Shown here one piece after another: positions 30,652-39,814 of a stretch of DNA of 64,000 nt. The number at the start of each line of letters is the position of its first letter. Within the stretch, counting starts at the first letter, position 1. A model generated the notes under the pieces. It did not search any database and had not been told where the DNA came from. It saw nothing but the letters and a program-made list of their open reading frames with translations. Made by a program: the position numbers and the translations under genes. The DNA is from Marmoricola sp. Leaf446 (GTDB taxonomy: Bacteria; Actinomycetota; Actinomycetes; Propionibacteriales; Nocardioidaceae): positions 629,015 to 693,014 of the forward strand of contig NZ_LMRF01000006.1 in the NCBI RefSeq assembly GCF_001424755.1, given 5' to 3'.

Positions 30652-31694
30652 CCCGACCCGCCGACCGAGACGCGGCCACCGTCCTGGTCGGTCGGGACCA
30701 GCTCGATCCAGGTCCGACCCGCAGGCACCCGCAGCTCCCCCGCCTCGGTGCGCAGCCGCAGCGGCGAGCCGGCCGTGCGCTTGGACCACGTGCCGCGGAC
30801 CAGCTCGCCCCCGTGCAGCAGCATCGCCTCGCCGCGGCCGGTGAAGACCGTCTCGGGCACCCGGTTGCCGGCCGGGTCGAGGTAGCCCGCGTCGCGCTGC
30901 CTCACCCGCAGCACGAGCAGGGTGTCGGGGTCGAAGCGCTGGCCGGGCGCGGCGAAGCTGTTGTCGTTGACCCACGTGCCGTCGGCGAAGCGCCACGAGG
31001 TGGTGTGCTCGTCGCTGAACACCGCCTCCAGGCTGCGGGCGCGGGTGCCGCCCGGGAAGTCGGCGGCGCTGCCCCACGGCAGGTAGCTCGGCGGCACCAC
31101 GGGCTCCTCGGTGAGCGAGGCGACCAGCGCCGGCACCTTGACCATGAGGTCGTAGGGCTTGGTCCGTGCCGGGTCCCGGTAGTAGCCGGTGCCGTTGCGG
31201 TCGTCGAAGGCGGTGATGCCGGCCTTGCGCACCCGCTTCAGCGTCGACGGGGCCGCGCCGCTCGCGGCGACGACACCGAGGGTCGGCTTGACGATGCCGA
31301 TGTCGGTGGCCCGCATCGAGCGCACCGGGCCGACGACCGACGGCAGGTCCTCGTAGAACATCACCGCCAGTCGGGTCATGCCGCCCTCGACCAGCTCCTC
31401 GGTGACCAGGTCGGCCTGCGCCAGCCCGACCTGGGGGGCGCTGGCGCGGGTGTTGTCGACCTTGGCCACCACGACCGGGTGGTCGGGGGTCCGCTCGTCG
31501 ACCGACCGGCCGGTGAGCGGCCACAGCGCGGCGAGCTGGGTGCCGCCGGACACCGGCTGCGAGGCGGGTTCCTTCTCGGCGGCGGGGGCGGGGCTGCAGG
31601 CGGCCAGCCCGACCAGCCCGGCGGTGATCAGACCGGCGAGGAGCGGCGCGCGACGCCGGGGCACGACGGCGTACGGGCGTCCGGGGGGCGTCAT
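30639..31694 (-). CDS. DUF3048 lipoprotein (YerB-like)
   Basis: The protein has 351 aa. A twin-Arg-like basic N-terminus, a hydrophobic core and a lipobox 'GLAAC' mark it as a lipoprotein. The exported part has two DUF3048 halves: 'LWPLTGRSVDERTPDHPVVVAKVDNTRASAPQVGLAQADLVTEELVEGGMTRLAVMFYE' and the later 'TSWRFADGTWVNDNSFAAPGQRFDPDTLLVLRV'. The family (Bacillus YerB) has no settled biochemical role. ATG 31694 is preferred to ATG 31706 because CATGCT lies 7 bases upstream. Confidence 0.9.
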   Translation of the reverse strand: MTPPGRPYAVVPRRRAPLLAGLITAGLVGLAACSPAPAAEKEPASQPVSGGTQLAALWPLTGRSVDERTPDHPVVVAKVDNTRASAPQVGLAQADLVTEELVEGGMTRLAVMFYEDLPSVVGPVRSMRATDIGIVKPTLGVVAASGAAPSTLKRVRKAGITAFDDRNGTGYYRDPARTKPYDLMVKVPALVASLTEEPVVPPSYLPWGSAADFPGGTRARSLEAVFSDEHTTSWRFADGTWVNDNSFAAPGQRFDPDTLLVLRVRQRDAGYLDPAGNRVPETVFTGRGEAMLLHGGELVRGTWSKRTAGSPLRLRTEAGELRVPAGRTWIELVPTDQDGGRVSVGGSGQSG

Positions 31695-31787
31695 GGGCAG
31701 CAGCATGACCGAGCGGGCCCCGCAAATCGTGCAAGGCCCGCCCGTGTCCGCGTGTGTCCGCCGACCGGGTGCGGTCGGCGCGGCTGC

Positions 31788-32546
31788 TCAGATCTTGGCG
31801 CCGCCGTCGACGTAGAGCGTCTGACCGGTGATGTAGGACGCCTCGTCGCTCGCCAGGAACGCGGCGGCGGCCGCGATGTCCTCGGGGAAGCCGACGCGCT
31901 TGACCGGGTTGCGGTCGGCGGCCGCGGCGCGGAAGTCCTCCACGCTCATGCCGACCCGGCGGGCGGTGTCGTCGGTCATCTCGGTGGCGATGAAGCCCGG
32001 CGCGATGGCGTTGACGTTGACGCCGAACTTGCCCAGCTCCAGGGCCAGGGTGCGGGTGAAGCCCTGCACGCCGGCCTTGGCGGCGGAGTAGTTGGCCTGG
32101 CCGCGGTTGCCGTTGGCCGAGACGCTCGAGAGGCCGACGATCTTGCCGTACTTCTGCTCCACGAAGGTCTTCTGCACGGCCTTGCTCATCAAGAAGGCAC
32201 CCTTGAGGTGCACGCCCATGACCAGGTCCCAGTCGTCCTCGGTGAGCTTGAAGAGCAGGTTGTCGCGGGTGATGCCGGCGTTGTTGACGAGGATGTGGAC
32301 GCCGCCCAGCTCCTCGACCACGCGGGCCACCGCCGCCTCGACCGACGCCGCGTTCGCGACGTCGCAGCCCACGCCGATGGCGCCGGCGTCCCCGCCGACC
32401 TCGGTCGCGGTCGCGGCCGCCTGCGTCTCGTCCAGGTCGAGGATCGCCACGGCGGCCCCCTCCTCGGCGAAGCGGCGTGCGATGGCGGCGCCGATGCCTC
32501 GCGCCGCGCCGGTGACGATGGCCACCCGTCCGTCGAAACGACCCAT
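31788..32546 (-). CDS. FabG-type 3-oxoacyl-ACP reductase / SDR
   Basis: The protein has 252 aa. The NADP(H)-binding motif is 'VTGAARGIG' with 'NNAGI'; catalytic Ser is in 'GLSSVSANGN' and Tyr/Lys in 'NYSAAK'. The tail 'ASYITGQTLYVDGG' is FabG-like. It could reduce 3-oxoacyl-ACP/CoA in fatty acid metabolism, but no other fatty acid gene is adjacent, so it is best called a FabG-like SDR. A GAGGAGA ribosome binding site precedes the ATG. Confidence 0.93.
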   Translation of the reverse strand: MGRFDGRVAIVTGAARGIGAAIARRFAEEGAAVAILDLDETQAAATATEVGGDAGAIGVGCDVANAASVEAAVARVVEELGGVHILVNNAGITRDNLLFKLTEDDWDLVMGVHLKGAFLMSKAVQKTFVEQKYGKIVGLSSVSANGNRGQANYSAAKAGVQGFTRTLALELGKFGVNVNAIAPGFIATEMTDDTARRVGMSVEDFRAAAADRNPVKRVGFPEDIAAAAAFLASDEASYITGQTLYVDGGAKI

Positions 32547-32605
32547 GTCGTCGGTCTCCTCAATGATCGTCGGATCGGGCCGTGCGGCCCGTGGTTACCC
32601 GCCGG

Positions 32606-33019
32606 TCACTCTAACGAGGCGGCCAGGCGCGCGGCCCAGGTGTCCCGTTCGTCGACGTCGGCGTAGGTGGTGCGGGGCCAGAAGAAGCCCCGCAGCCCGT
32701 CGCCCTTGGTGCGGGGCACGACGTGGCAGTGCAGGTGCGGCACCGACTGCGAGACGGTGTTGTTCATCGCCACGAACGACCCCTGCGCCCCGAGCGCGTC
32801 GACCATCGCCGTGGCCAGCCGCTGCGCCGTCGCGAGGAAGGGGTCGCGCAGCGCGGCCGGGAGCTCCGGCAGGGTCACGACGTGCGCACGCGGCACCAGC
32901 AGGGTGTGGCCCTTGAAGAGCGGCCGGATGTCGAGGAAGGCGACGAGGTCGTCGTCCTCCCACACCACCGAGGCCTCGGCCTTCCCCGCCGCCACGCGGC
33001 AGAACAGGCACGCGGGCAC
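32606..33019 (-). CDS. HIT-family nucleotide hydrolase
   Basis: The protein has 137 aa. It starts 'PACLFCRVAAGKAEASVVWEDDDLVAFLDIRPLFKGHTLLVPRAH' and ends with the histidine triad 'HLHCHVVPR'. HIT proteins hydrolyse nucleotide phosphoramidates and adenylates. GTG 33019 is used because no ATG occurs between the molybdo-enzyme stop and the conserved 'CLFC'. It lies 8 bases after that gene and is probably co-transcribed. Confidence 0.9.
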   Translation of the reverse strand: MPACLFCRVAAGKAEASVVWEDDDLVAFLDIRPLFKGHTLLVPRAHVVTLPELPAALRDPFLATAQRLATAMVDALGAQGSFVAMNNTVSQSVPHLHCHVVPRTKGDGLRGFFWPRTTYADVDERDTWAARLAASLE

Positions 33020-33027
33020 GGCGCCGG

Positions 33028-35412
33028 TCAGCTCATCACGTGGGGCTCGACGTCGGACTTGTGGCCCTCGTCGGAGCCGACCGCGTCGCCGTGGCCCTCG
33101 CTGGCGTCCTTGTCCTCCTGCTCGGCGACGAGCCGGATGATGACGCCCTTGGAGGTGGGGGTGTTGCTGCTCTCGGCGGTGGAGTCCAGCGGGATGAGCG
33201 GGTTGGTCTCGGGGTAGTACGCCGCCGCGCACCCGCGCGGGGTGTCGAAGCGCACGATCCGGAACTCCGCGGCGCGACGCTCGGTGCCGTCCTCCCACTC
33301 GCTGACGAGGTCGACGACGTCGCCCTCGGACCAGCCCTGGTCGCGGATGTCGTCCTCGTGCATGAAGATCACCCGGCGGCCGTTCTCGATGCCGCGGTAG
33401 CGGTCGGACAGGCCGTAGATCGTGGTGTTGAACTGGTCGTGGCTGCGCATCGTCTGCAGCAGCAGCCGGCCCTCGGGCACCTCGAGCACGCTCATCGGCA
33501 CTACGCTGAAGACGGCCCGCTCCTGCTCGGTGGGGAAGGTACGGCTGTCGCGCGGCGGGTGCGGCAGCACGAACCCGCCGGGCTGGTCGACCTTCTCGTC
33601 GTAGGCCCCGCAGCCGGGGACGGTGATCGAGATGGCGCGACGGATCTCGGTGTAGTCGGCGCGGTAGTCGCTCCACGGCACCGGGCCGCTCGTGCCCAGC
33701 GTCGCCTCGGCGATCGAGCAGACGATGTCGACCTCGGAGCGCAGGTGGGGACCGGCCGGCGTGAGCGGACCCTTGGACGCGTGCACGGCCGACATCGAGT
33801 CCTCGACGGTGACCCGCTGCTCGCGGCCGCCGGTGAGGTCCTTCTCGCTGCGGCCCAGCGGCGGCAGGATCAGCGCGGTCCGCCCGCACTTCACGTGCGA
33901 GCGGTTGAGCTTGGTGGTGACCTGGACGGTCAGCTCGGCCTGCTCCATGGCCTCCTCGGTGACCACGGTGTCCGGCGCGGCGGAGACGAAGTTGCCGCCC
34001 ATCGCCACGAACACCTTGGCCTTGCCGTCGCGCAGCGCGCGGATGGAGTCGACCGTGTCGAGCCCGTGCTCGCGCGGCGGGGTGATGCCGTGGTGGGACT
34101 CGAGAGCGTCGAGGAAGTGGTCGGGGACCTTCTCCCAGATGCCCATGGTGCGGTCGCCCTGCACGTTGGAGTGGCCGCGCACCGGGCACAGACCGGCGCC
34201 GGGCTTGCCGATGTTGCCCTGCGCCAGGGCGATGTTGACGAACTCCTTGATGGTGCCCACGGAGTTGCGGTGCTGGGTGATGCCCATGGCCCAGCAGTGC
34301 ACGGTGGCGTCGGAGTCGATGAGCATCTGCGCGGCCTCGCGGATCTGCGCCTGGCTCAGGCCGGTGGCCGACTCGACCCGGTCCCAGTCGAGCTCGCGCA
34401 GGCCGGCGGCCCACTCCTCGAAGCCGACGGTGCACTGGTCGATGAAGTCGTGGTCGAGCACCTCCTGACCGGCGGCGTCGGCCTCGAGCAGCACGTGGCC
34501 GATCGCCTGCCACAGCGCGAGGTCGCCGTTGATGCGGATCTGCAGGAACGTGTCGGCCAGGCCCTGGCCGAGGGTCATGCCCTTGACCGTCTGGGGGTTC
34601 TTGAACTTCATCAGCCCGGCCTCGGGCAGCGGGTTGATGGCGAGGATCTTGGCGCCGTTGCGCTTGGCCTCCTCCAGCGCGGAGAGCATCCGCGGGTGGT
34701 TGGTGCCGGGGTTCTGGCCGCTGATGACGATGAGCTTCGCGTGGTGGACGTCGTCGAGGCTGACCGAGCCCTTGCCGATGCCGATCGTCTCGGCGAGCGC
34801 GACCGAGGTCGACTCGTGGCACATGTTGGAGCAGTCGGGCATGTTGTTGGTCCCGAAGCTGCGGGCGAAGAGCTGGTAGACGTACGCCGCCTCGTTGGAG
34901 ACCTTGCCGGAGGTGTAGAACACCGCCTCGTCGGGGCTGTCGAGCCCGCGCAGGTGCTCGCCGATCAGCGCGAAGGCGTCGTCCCACGAGATGGGCTCGT
35001 AGTGGGTCGCGCCGGCGCGGCGTACGACGGGGTGCACGAGGCGGCCCTGGTGCCCCAGCCAGTAGTCGCTGCGGTCGGCCAGGTCGGCCAGGCTGTTCTC
35101 GGCGAAGAACGACGGCGGCACGGTGCGCTTGGTGGCCTCCTCGGCCACGGCCTTGGCGCCGTTCTCGCAGAACTCCGCGGTGTGGCGGTGCTCCGGGTCG
35201 GGGTCGGGCCACGCGCAGCCCTGGCAGTCGAAGCCATCGGCCTGGTTGAGCTTGAGCAGCGTCCGCGCGGTGCGGTAGGGGCCCATCTGCTGCAGGGACC
35301 GCTTCATCGCGACCGCCACGGCGGTCACACCGGCCGCCTCGTGCTTGAGGCTCCCCACGTGCAGGTCGTTCTCGTCGATGTCGTCCATCGGGGTCTTGCG
35401 TCGCAGCGCCAT
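33028..35412 (-). CDS. FdhF/YdeP-family molybdopterin oxidoreductase
   Basis: The protein has 794 aa. The N-terminus has Cys63, Cys66 and Cys82 ('GFDCQGCAWPDP...FCENGAKA') as iron-sulfur or metal ligands. It is followed by a molybdopterin domain ('NMPDCSNMCHESTSVALAETIGIGKGSVSLDDV', 'VISGQNPGTNHPRML', 'CPVRGHSNVQGDRTMGI') and a C-terminal dinucleotide-binding domain ('LQTMRSHDQFNTTIYGLSDRYRGI'). It is the YdeP branch, implicated in acid resistance in E. coli, with no electron-transfer partner gene nearby. The substrate is unknown. A TACACA hexamer lies 6 bases before the ATG. Confidence 0.92.
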   Translation of the reverse strand: MALRRKTPMDDIDENDLHVGSLKHEAAGVTAVAVAMKRSLQQMGPYRTARTLLKLNQADGFDCQGCAWPDPDPEHRHTAEFCENGAKAVAEEATKRTVPPSFFAENSLADLADRSDYWLGHQGRLVHPVVRRAGATHYEPISWDDAFALIGEHLRGLDSPDEAVFYTSGKVSNEAAYVYQLFARSFGTNNMPDCSNMCHESTSVALAETIGIGKGSVSLDDVHHAKLIVISGQNPGTNHPRMLSALEEAKRNGAKILAINPLPEAGLMKFKNPQTVKGMTLGQGLADTFLQIRINGDLALWQAIGHVLLEADAAGQEVLDHDFIDQCTVGFEEWAAGLRELDWDRVESATGLSQAQIREAAQMLIDSDATVHCWAMGITQHRNSVGTIKEFVNIALAQGNIGKPGAGLCPVRGHSNVQGDRTMGIWEKVPDHFLDALESHHGITPPREHGLDTVDSIRALRDGKAKVFVAMGGNFVSAAPDTVVTEEAMEQAELTVQVTTKLNRSHVKCGRTALILPPLGRSEKDLTGGREQRVTVEDSMSAVHASKGPLTPAGPHLRSEVDIVCSIAEATLGTSGPVPWSDYRADYTEIRRAISITVPGCGAYDEKVDQPGGFVLPHPPRDSRTFPTEQERAVFSVVPMSVLEVPEGRLLLQTMRSHDQFNTTIYGLSDRYRGIENGRRVIFMHEDDIRDQGWSEGDVVDLVSEWEDGTERRAAEFRIVRFDTPRGCAAAYYPETNPLIPLDSTAESSNTPTSKGVIIRLVAEQEDKDASEGHGDAVGSDEGHKSDVEPHVMS

Positions 35413-35418
35413 GCGCCA

Positions 35419-35424
35419 TGTGTA
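35419..35424 (-). promoter_or_regulatory. Candidate -10 element of the molybdo-oxidoreductase gene
   Basis: TACACA on the minus strand lies 6 bases before ATG 35412. The match is weak and based on position. Confidence 0.35.
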
Positions 35425-35467
35425 CCCCGGCGGTCACAGACCTCACACGGGGGCTCGCCCCGTGGGC

Positions 35468-36409
35468 TCACCCGGGATGGGTCGGCTGCTCCACCTCGCG
35501 GGCGCCCGTCCGCTCGGCGCCGACGCCGGCGACGACCACGAAGCCGATGCCGAGCACCGCCAGCCCGGTGGGCACCTGGCCGAGCAGCAGCAGGCCGAGC
35601 AGCAGGGCGAACCCGGGCTCGAGGCACATCAGGGTGCCGAACGCCGCCGTGGTGAGCCGCCGCAGCGCGAGCAGCTCCAGGGAGAACGGCACCACCGGCA
35701 GCAGCAGCGCCAGGCCGAGTCCGGCGAGCCACAGCCCCGGGGTGAGCCGGTCGAGCACGTCGGCCCCGGTGACCAGCACGTACGCCGTCCCGACCAGCGC
35801 CGCGACCGGCATCGAGACCGACAGCCCGGCGAGCCCGGCGACCTCGTCGCCGACGCGCTGCGTCAGCAGGATGTACGCCGCCCAGCAGCACGCCGCGCCC
35901 AGGGCGAACGCGACGCCCACCGGGTCGGCCTGACCCGACCACGGCTCGGTCAGCAGCAGCACGCCCGCGGCCGCCACCAGCGGCCACACCCACCGCGCGC
36001 TCCCCCGCCCGCGCAGCACCGCGACCGAGAGCGGGCCGAGGAACTCCAGGGCGCTGGCCGTGCCCAGCGGCAGCCGGGCCACCGCCTGCATGAACAGCAG
36101 CGTCACCGACGCCGTCACCACGCCGAGCGCCACGCACGCGGCGAGCGTCGAGCGCGCCGTCGCGCCCGACCGCAGCAGCCGCCACGGCCGACCGAGGAGC
36201 GCGAAGAACGCGCCCGCCCACACCAGCCGCAGCCACGCCGCCCCCTCGGCGCCGACGGTGCCGATCAGCCCGACCGACAGCGCCAGCCCGAGCTGGACGC
36301 ACAGCATCGAGGCGGTCGCCATGGCCGCGCCCGCGCGGGAGCCGCCGAGGACGGGGGTGCCGGCCGGACCGCCGGGGTTCGCGGGGGCGAGGGTGGTGGA
36401 GGTGCTCAC
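35468..36409 (-). CDS. EamA/RhtA-family exporter
   Basis: The protein has 313 aa and ten hydrophobic segments in two EamA halves ('[13 protein letters not shown]', '[22 protein letters not shown]', then '[41 protein letters not shown]'). This is the RhtA-like amino acid and metabolite exporter pattern. GTG 36409 is the start. It is divergent from a LysR regulator, whose predicted operator sits between the two genes, so its substrate is probably the LysR inducer. Confidence 0.9.
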   Translation of the reverse strand: MSTSTTLAPANPGGPAGTPVLGGSRAGAAMATASMLCVQLGLALSVGLIGTVGAEGAAWLRLVWAGAFFALLGRPWRLLRSGATARSTLAACVALGVVTASVTLLFMQAVARLPLGTASALEFLGPLSVAVLRGRGSARWVWPLVAAAGVLLLTEPWSGQADPVGVAFALGAACCWAAYILLTQRVGDEVAGLAGLSVSMPVAALVGTAYVLVTGADVLDRLTPGLWLAGLGLALLLPVVPFSLELLALRRLTTAAFGTLMCLEPGFALLLGLLLLGQVPTGLAVLGIGFVVVAGVGAERTGAREVEQPTHPG

Positions 36410-36454
36410 GCGGAGCAGTCCACCCGACCACGACCGTCCGCGTCCACGTGATCG

Positions 36455-36475
36455 TGCTGGACACACCGTCCAGCA
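36455..36475. promoter_or_regulatory. LysR-type operator
   Basis: TGCTGGAC-ACACC-GTCCAGCA has perfect 8-bp arms and a T-N-A outer frame typical of LysR sites. It ends directly at the LysR ATG, and a further TGCTGGAC half-site lies just inside the gene. Confidence 0.75.
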
Positions 36476-37375
36476 ATGCTGGACGATGTCGTGGTGGACG
36501 TCCGTCGGCTCCGGCTGCTGCTCGAGCTCTCCCGGCGGGGCTCGATGCGCGAGGTCGCCGACGCGACCGGGCTCAGCACCTCGGCGGTCTCCCAGCACCT
36601 CGCCGCGCTCGCCCGCGAGTCCGGCACCGACCTGCTGGAGCCCGTGGGTCGCCGGGTCCGCCTGACCCCCGCGGGCCTGCGGCTGGCCGACCACGCCGTG
36701 ACGATCCTGGCCGCCGTCGACGCCGCCCGGCTCGACCTCGACCCCGACGCGGAGCCGGTCGGCACGGTGCGGGTCGGCGGCTTCGCGACCGGCGTACGGC
36801 GCTCGCTGCTGCCGGTGGTGCGCGAGCTGGCCGCGACCCATCCGCGCGTCACGGTCACGGTGCGCGAGCACGAGCCGCTGGAGGCCCACGCCCTGCTGGA
36901 GTCCGACGACCTCGACCTGGCGCTGACCTACGACTACGACCTCGCCCCGGCTGCCGTCGCCCCGACCCTGCGGCTGGTCCCGCTGTGGAGCACCACCTGG
37001 GGGCTGGCGGTGCCGGCCGACGAGCCGGTCGACGACGCCCACGACCTGCGGCGCTGGGCCGACCGGCCGTGGATCGTGAACTCGCGCAACACCGCCGACG
37101 AGGACGCCGTCCGGATCCTCGCGGCGACCGCCGGCTTCTCCCCCCGCCTGACGCACTTCCTCGACAGCCTCGACCTGGTCGAGGACCTCGTCGAGCAGGG
37201 GCTGGGGGTCGGGCTGCTGCCCGTCGACCGGGCCACCCGCCCGGGCGTGCGCGTGCTCGACCTGGCCGGCACGGGGGTGGTGCTCACGGCGTACGCCGCC
37301 ACCCGCCGCGGCCGCGACGCCTGGCCCCCGCTGCGGCTGGTGCTCGACCGGCTCCGCGCGTCGGGTGCCGCCTAG
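36476..37375 (+). CDS. LysR-family transcriptional regulator
   Basis: The protein has 299 aa. The N-terminal HTH is '[68 protein letters not shown]'. The C-terminal effector domain ('[33 protein letters not shown]') is a periplasmic-binding-like fold. It is divergent from the EamA exporter, with the operator in between. Its stop overlaps the end of the convergent hypothetical gene. Confidence 0.93.
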   Translation: MLDDVVVDVRRLRLLLELSRRGSMREVADATGLSTSAVSQHLAALARESGTDLLEPVGRRVRLTPAGLRLADHAVTILAAVDAARLDLDPDAEPVGTVRVGGFATGVRRSLLPVVRELAATHPRVTVTVREHEPLEAHALLESDDLDLALTYDYDLAPAAVAPTLRLVPLWSTTWGLAVPADEPVDDAHDLRRWADRPWIVNSRNTADEDAVRILAATAGFSPRLTHFLDSLDLVEDLVEQGLGVGLLPVDRATRPGVRVLDLAGTGVVLTAYAATRRGRDAWPPLRLVLDRLRASGAA

Positions 37376-37764
37376 CCGTCGAGGTCGACCGGCAGCGGCA
37401 GGGGACGCACGCCGCCCAGCCGTTTGTGGAACCGGACGTGCTCGGCGCGGCGGCCCAGCGCCTCCCACAGCGCCTCGTGCGCCGCCCAGGGCAGCGGCTC
37501 GTCGCCGGTGCGCCAGCTGGGGCCGAAGCCGATCCACACCGGCACCCAGGTGGCCGCGCAGTCCCACGCGCCGCGGCGGCCCATCAGCAGCCGGCGCCGC
37601 ACCTGGAACTCCTGGCGCGGGCCGTCCGCGCAGATCGGGGCGGTGCGGACGGGCCACACCCGCAGGTCCAGCGCCATCAGCGAGAGCTCGAGGTCGGCGA
37701 GCACGCACGGGTCCACCAGCACGGTGGCGACGTTCTCGTGGGGTGCCCGGCTCACCCGTCGCAC
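37372..37764 (-). CDS. Hypothetical protein (up to 130 aa)
   Basis: The protein is soluble and contains '[75 protein letters not shown]'. I recognise no family. The annotated GTG 37764 could be replaced by GTG 37755, three codons in, which lies 7 bases after a TAGCGT hexamer and so fits a leaderless start. It is adjacent to, but on a different transcript from, the LysR gene. Confidence 0.65.
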   Translation of the reverse strand: MRRVSRAPHENVATVLVDPCVLADLELSLMALDLRVWPVRTAPICADGPRQEFQVRRRLLMGRRGAWDCAATWVPVWIGFGPSWRTGDEPLPWAAHEALWEALGRRAEHVRFHKRLGGVRPLPLPVDLDG

Positions 37765-37765
37765 G

Positions 37766-38269
37766 CTAACCGTGAGGCAGGTCGACCGGGAAGATCCTGG
37801 CCGAGACGATCCGCCCCTCGGTCAGCACCAGCTCGCCCATCGTGGGCCGGGGCTGGCGCCGCTTGTCGGTGGGCGAGCCGGGGTTGAAGGCGCGCTGGCC
37901 CTCGTGGACCTCGTCCCACGGGATGTGGGAGTGGCCGAAGACCACGAGGTCGGCTCGGGGGAACCGCCGGCGCAGGCGTGCGCCCCTGCCCTTCGCCGCT
38001 CCGCTGTCGTGCAGCATCGCCACGCGCACCCCCGCCAGCTCGGTCTCGAGCACCTCGGGCGCGCCCCACGCGGCGACGTCGTCGCCGTCGTTGTTGCCGC
38101 GCACCACGAGCACCGGGGCCCACGTCGCCAGCTCGTCGAGCACCCCCGGGGTGCACACGTCGCCGGCGTGCAGCACCAGGTCGACGCCCTCCAGGGCACG
38201 TGCCACGCCGGGCGGACAGCCCTTCCAGAACCGCGGCGCGTGGGTGTCGGCGAGGACGGCGACGCGCAC
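37766..38269 (-). CDS. YfcE-type metallophosphoesterase
   Basis: The protein has 167 aa. The metal and catalytic motifs of the calcineurin-like superfamily are in order: 'VLADTHAPR' (D-x-H), 'LHAGDV' (GD), 'VRGNNDGDD' (GN-D) and 'VVFGHSHIPWDE' (GHSH). It is close to YfcE/MJ0936-type phosphodiesterases. It lies 4 bases after uppS on the same strand, so it belongs to the recO-uppS operon. Confidence 0.92.
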   Translation of the reverse strand: MRVAVLADTHAPRFWKGCPPGVARALEGVDLVLHAGDVCTPGVLDELATWAPVLVVRGNNDGDDVAAWGAPEVLETELAGVRVAMLHDSGAAKGRGARLRRRFPRADLVVFGHSHIPWDEVHEGQRAFNPGSPTDKRRQPRPTMGELVLTEGRIVSARIFPVDLPHG

Positions 38270-38273
38270 GCGG

Positions 38274-39068
38274 TCAGGCCTGGCCGTAGCGGCGGTTGCG
38301 GCCGGCGTACTCCTCGACGGCCGCCCACAGGTGACGGCGGTCGACGTCGGGCCAGAGCACGTCGGTGAAGACCAGCTCGCTGTAGGCCGCCTGCCAGAGC
38401 ATGAAGTTGGACAGCCGTTGCTCCCCCGAGGTGCGCCAGACCAGGTCGGCGTCGGCCAGCTCGGGCACGTAGAGGTAGCGCGCGAAGGTGCGCTCGTCGA
38501 CGCGGTCGGCGTTCACCCTGCCCGCGGCGACGTCCTGGGCCAGGGCCCGTGCGGCGTCGGCGAGCTCGGCCCGGCCCCCGTAGTTGACGCACATCGTCAG
38601 CGTCAGCACGTCGTTGTCGCGGGTCAGCTCCTCGGCGACCTGCAGCTCCTTGACGACCGAGCGCCACAGCCGTGGAGCCCGGCCGGCCCAGCGGACCCGC
38701 ACGCCGAGCTCGTGCATCTCGTCGCGGCGGCGCCGGATCACGTCGCGGTTGAAGCCCATCAGGAACTTCACCTCCTCGGGCGAGCGCGACCAGTTCTCGG
38801 TGGAGAAGGCGTACGCCGAGATCGCCTTCACGCCGACCTCGATGGCGCCCTCGACGACGTCGAACAACGACGACTCGCCCTCGGTGTGTCCGGCCGTGCG
38901 CGGCAGCCCGCGGTCCTTGGCCCAGCGGCCGTTGCCGTCCATCACGATCGCGACGTGCTGCGGCACCAGCTCGGCCGGCAGCACGGGCGCGGTCGCGCCG
39001 CTGGGGTGCGGGTCGGGCCGGCGCACCTCGGCGCGGGCCGGCGCGGCCCGTCGCGTCGTACGGCGCAT
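38274..39068 (-). CDS. uppS: Isoprenyl (undecaprenyl/decaprenyl) diphosphate synthase
   Basis: The protein has 264 aa. cis-Prenyltransferase motifs are 'HVAIVMDGNGRWAKDRGLPRTAGHTEG' (catalytic Asp, P-loop-like site), 'ISAYAFSTENWSRSPEEV' and 'ADLVWRTSGEQRLSNFMLWQAAYSELVF'. It makes the C55/C50 lipid carrier for cell-wall synthesis by condensing isopentenyl diphosphate. ATG 39068 shares one base with the recO stop (TGATG), so it is translationally coupled to recO. This recO-uppS order is conserved in actinobacteria. Confidence 0.96.
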   Translation of the reverse strand: MRRTTRRAAPARAEVRRPDPHPSGATAPVLPAELVPQHVAIVMDGNGRWAKDRGLPRTAGHTEGESSLFDVVEGAIEVGVKAISAYAFSTENWSRSPEEVKFLMGFNRDVIRRRRDEMHELGVRVRWAGRAPRLWRSVVKELQVAEELTRDNDVLTLTMCVNYGGRAELADAARALAQDVAAGRVNADRVDERTFARYLYVPELADADLVWRTSGEQRLSNFMLWQAAYSELVFTDVLWPDVDRRHLWAAVEEYAGRNRRYGQA

Positions 39069-39799
39069 CAGGTCTCGCTCAGGTGGGGCAGGGAGCGCAG
39101 GCCGCGCTCGAGGTGCCAGGAGACGTACGCCGCGACCAGCCCCCGCGACTCCTTGCGGTGGCGCTGCTCGGCGGCGTCGACGACGTCCCAGTGCCCGGCC
39201 AGCAGCGCCCCCATCAGGGTGAGCGTCTCGCCGGCCGGGTTGGCCGAGCCGGGGACGCGGCACACGGTGCACAGCGAGCCGCCGGCCGCCGGGCTGAAGG
39301 CGCGGTGCGGACCCTCGAGCCCGCAGCTGGCACAGGCCGAGAGCGAGGGGGCGTAGCCCGCGACCGAGAGCGAGCGCAGCAGGAACGAGTCGAGCACGTC
39401 ACCGGGACGGTGCTCCCCCGCGGTCATCGCGCGCAGCGCCCCGACGAGCAGGAGGTACTGCTGCACCGAGGGCTGCCGCTCCTCGCTGACCAGCCGTTCG
39501 GCGGTCTCCAGCATCACGCTCGCCGCGGTGTAGCGGTCGTAGTCGGCCGAGATCACCGACCCGAACGGCGCGCGGGTCTCGGCCTGGGTGACGGTGTCGA
39601 GGTTGCGGCCCACGGCCAGCTGGAGGTCGACGTGGGTGAACGGCTCGAGCCGGGAGCCGAAGCGCGAGGAGGTGCGTCGTACGCCGCGGGCCACCGCTCG
39701 CACCACCCCGTGCTCCCGGGTCAGCAACGTGATGATGCGGTCGGCCTCGGCCAGCTTGTGGGTGCGCAGCACCACCGCTTCGTCGCTGTACAGGGGCAT
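39068..39799 (-). CDS. recO: DNA repair protein RecO
   Basis: The protein has 243 aa. The N-terminal OB fold is 'YSDEAVVLRTHKLAEADRIITLLTREHGVVRAVARGVRRTSSRFGSRLEPF', and the helical C-terminal domain contains four cysteines in 'SACASCGLEGPHRAFSPAAGGSLCTVC', a zinc site. RecO loads RecA onto SSB-coated DNA in the RecFOR pathway. The start has GACAAT 6 bases upstream, so the operon recO-uppS-phosphoesterase may be leaderless. Confidence 0.96.
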   Translation of the reverse strand: MPLYSDEAVVLRTHKLAEADRIITLLTREHGVVRAVARGVRRTSSRFGSRLEPFTHVDLQLAVGRNLDTVTQAETRAPFGSVISADYDRYTAASVMLETAERLVSEERQPSVQQYLLLVGALRAMTAGEHRPGDVLDSFLLRSLSVAGYAPSLSACASCGLEGPHRAFSPAAGGSLCTVCRVPGSANPAGETLTLMGALLAGHWDVVDAAEQRHRKESRGLVAAYVSWHLERGLRSLPHLSET

Positions 39800-39805
39800 G
39801 GGGCC

Positions 39806-39811
39806 ATTGTC
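39806..39811 (-). promoter_or_regulatory. Candidate -10 element of the recO operon
   Basis: GACAAT on the minus strand lies 6 bases before ATG 39799. Confidence 0.4.
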
Positions 39812-39814
39812 CCC

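Noticed and set aside
30636..32666. Long plus-strand frame across the DUF3048 and FabG genes
   Set aside because: Antisense shadow with repetitive Gly/Arg/Val text; both opposite-strand genes have full family motifs.
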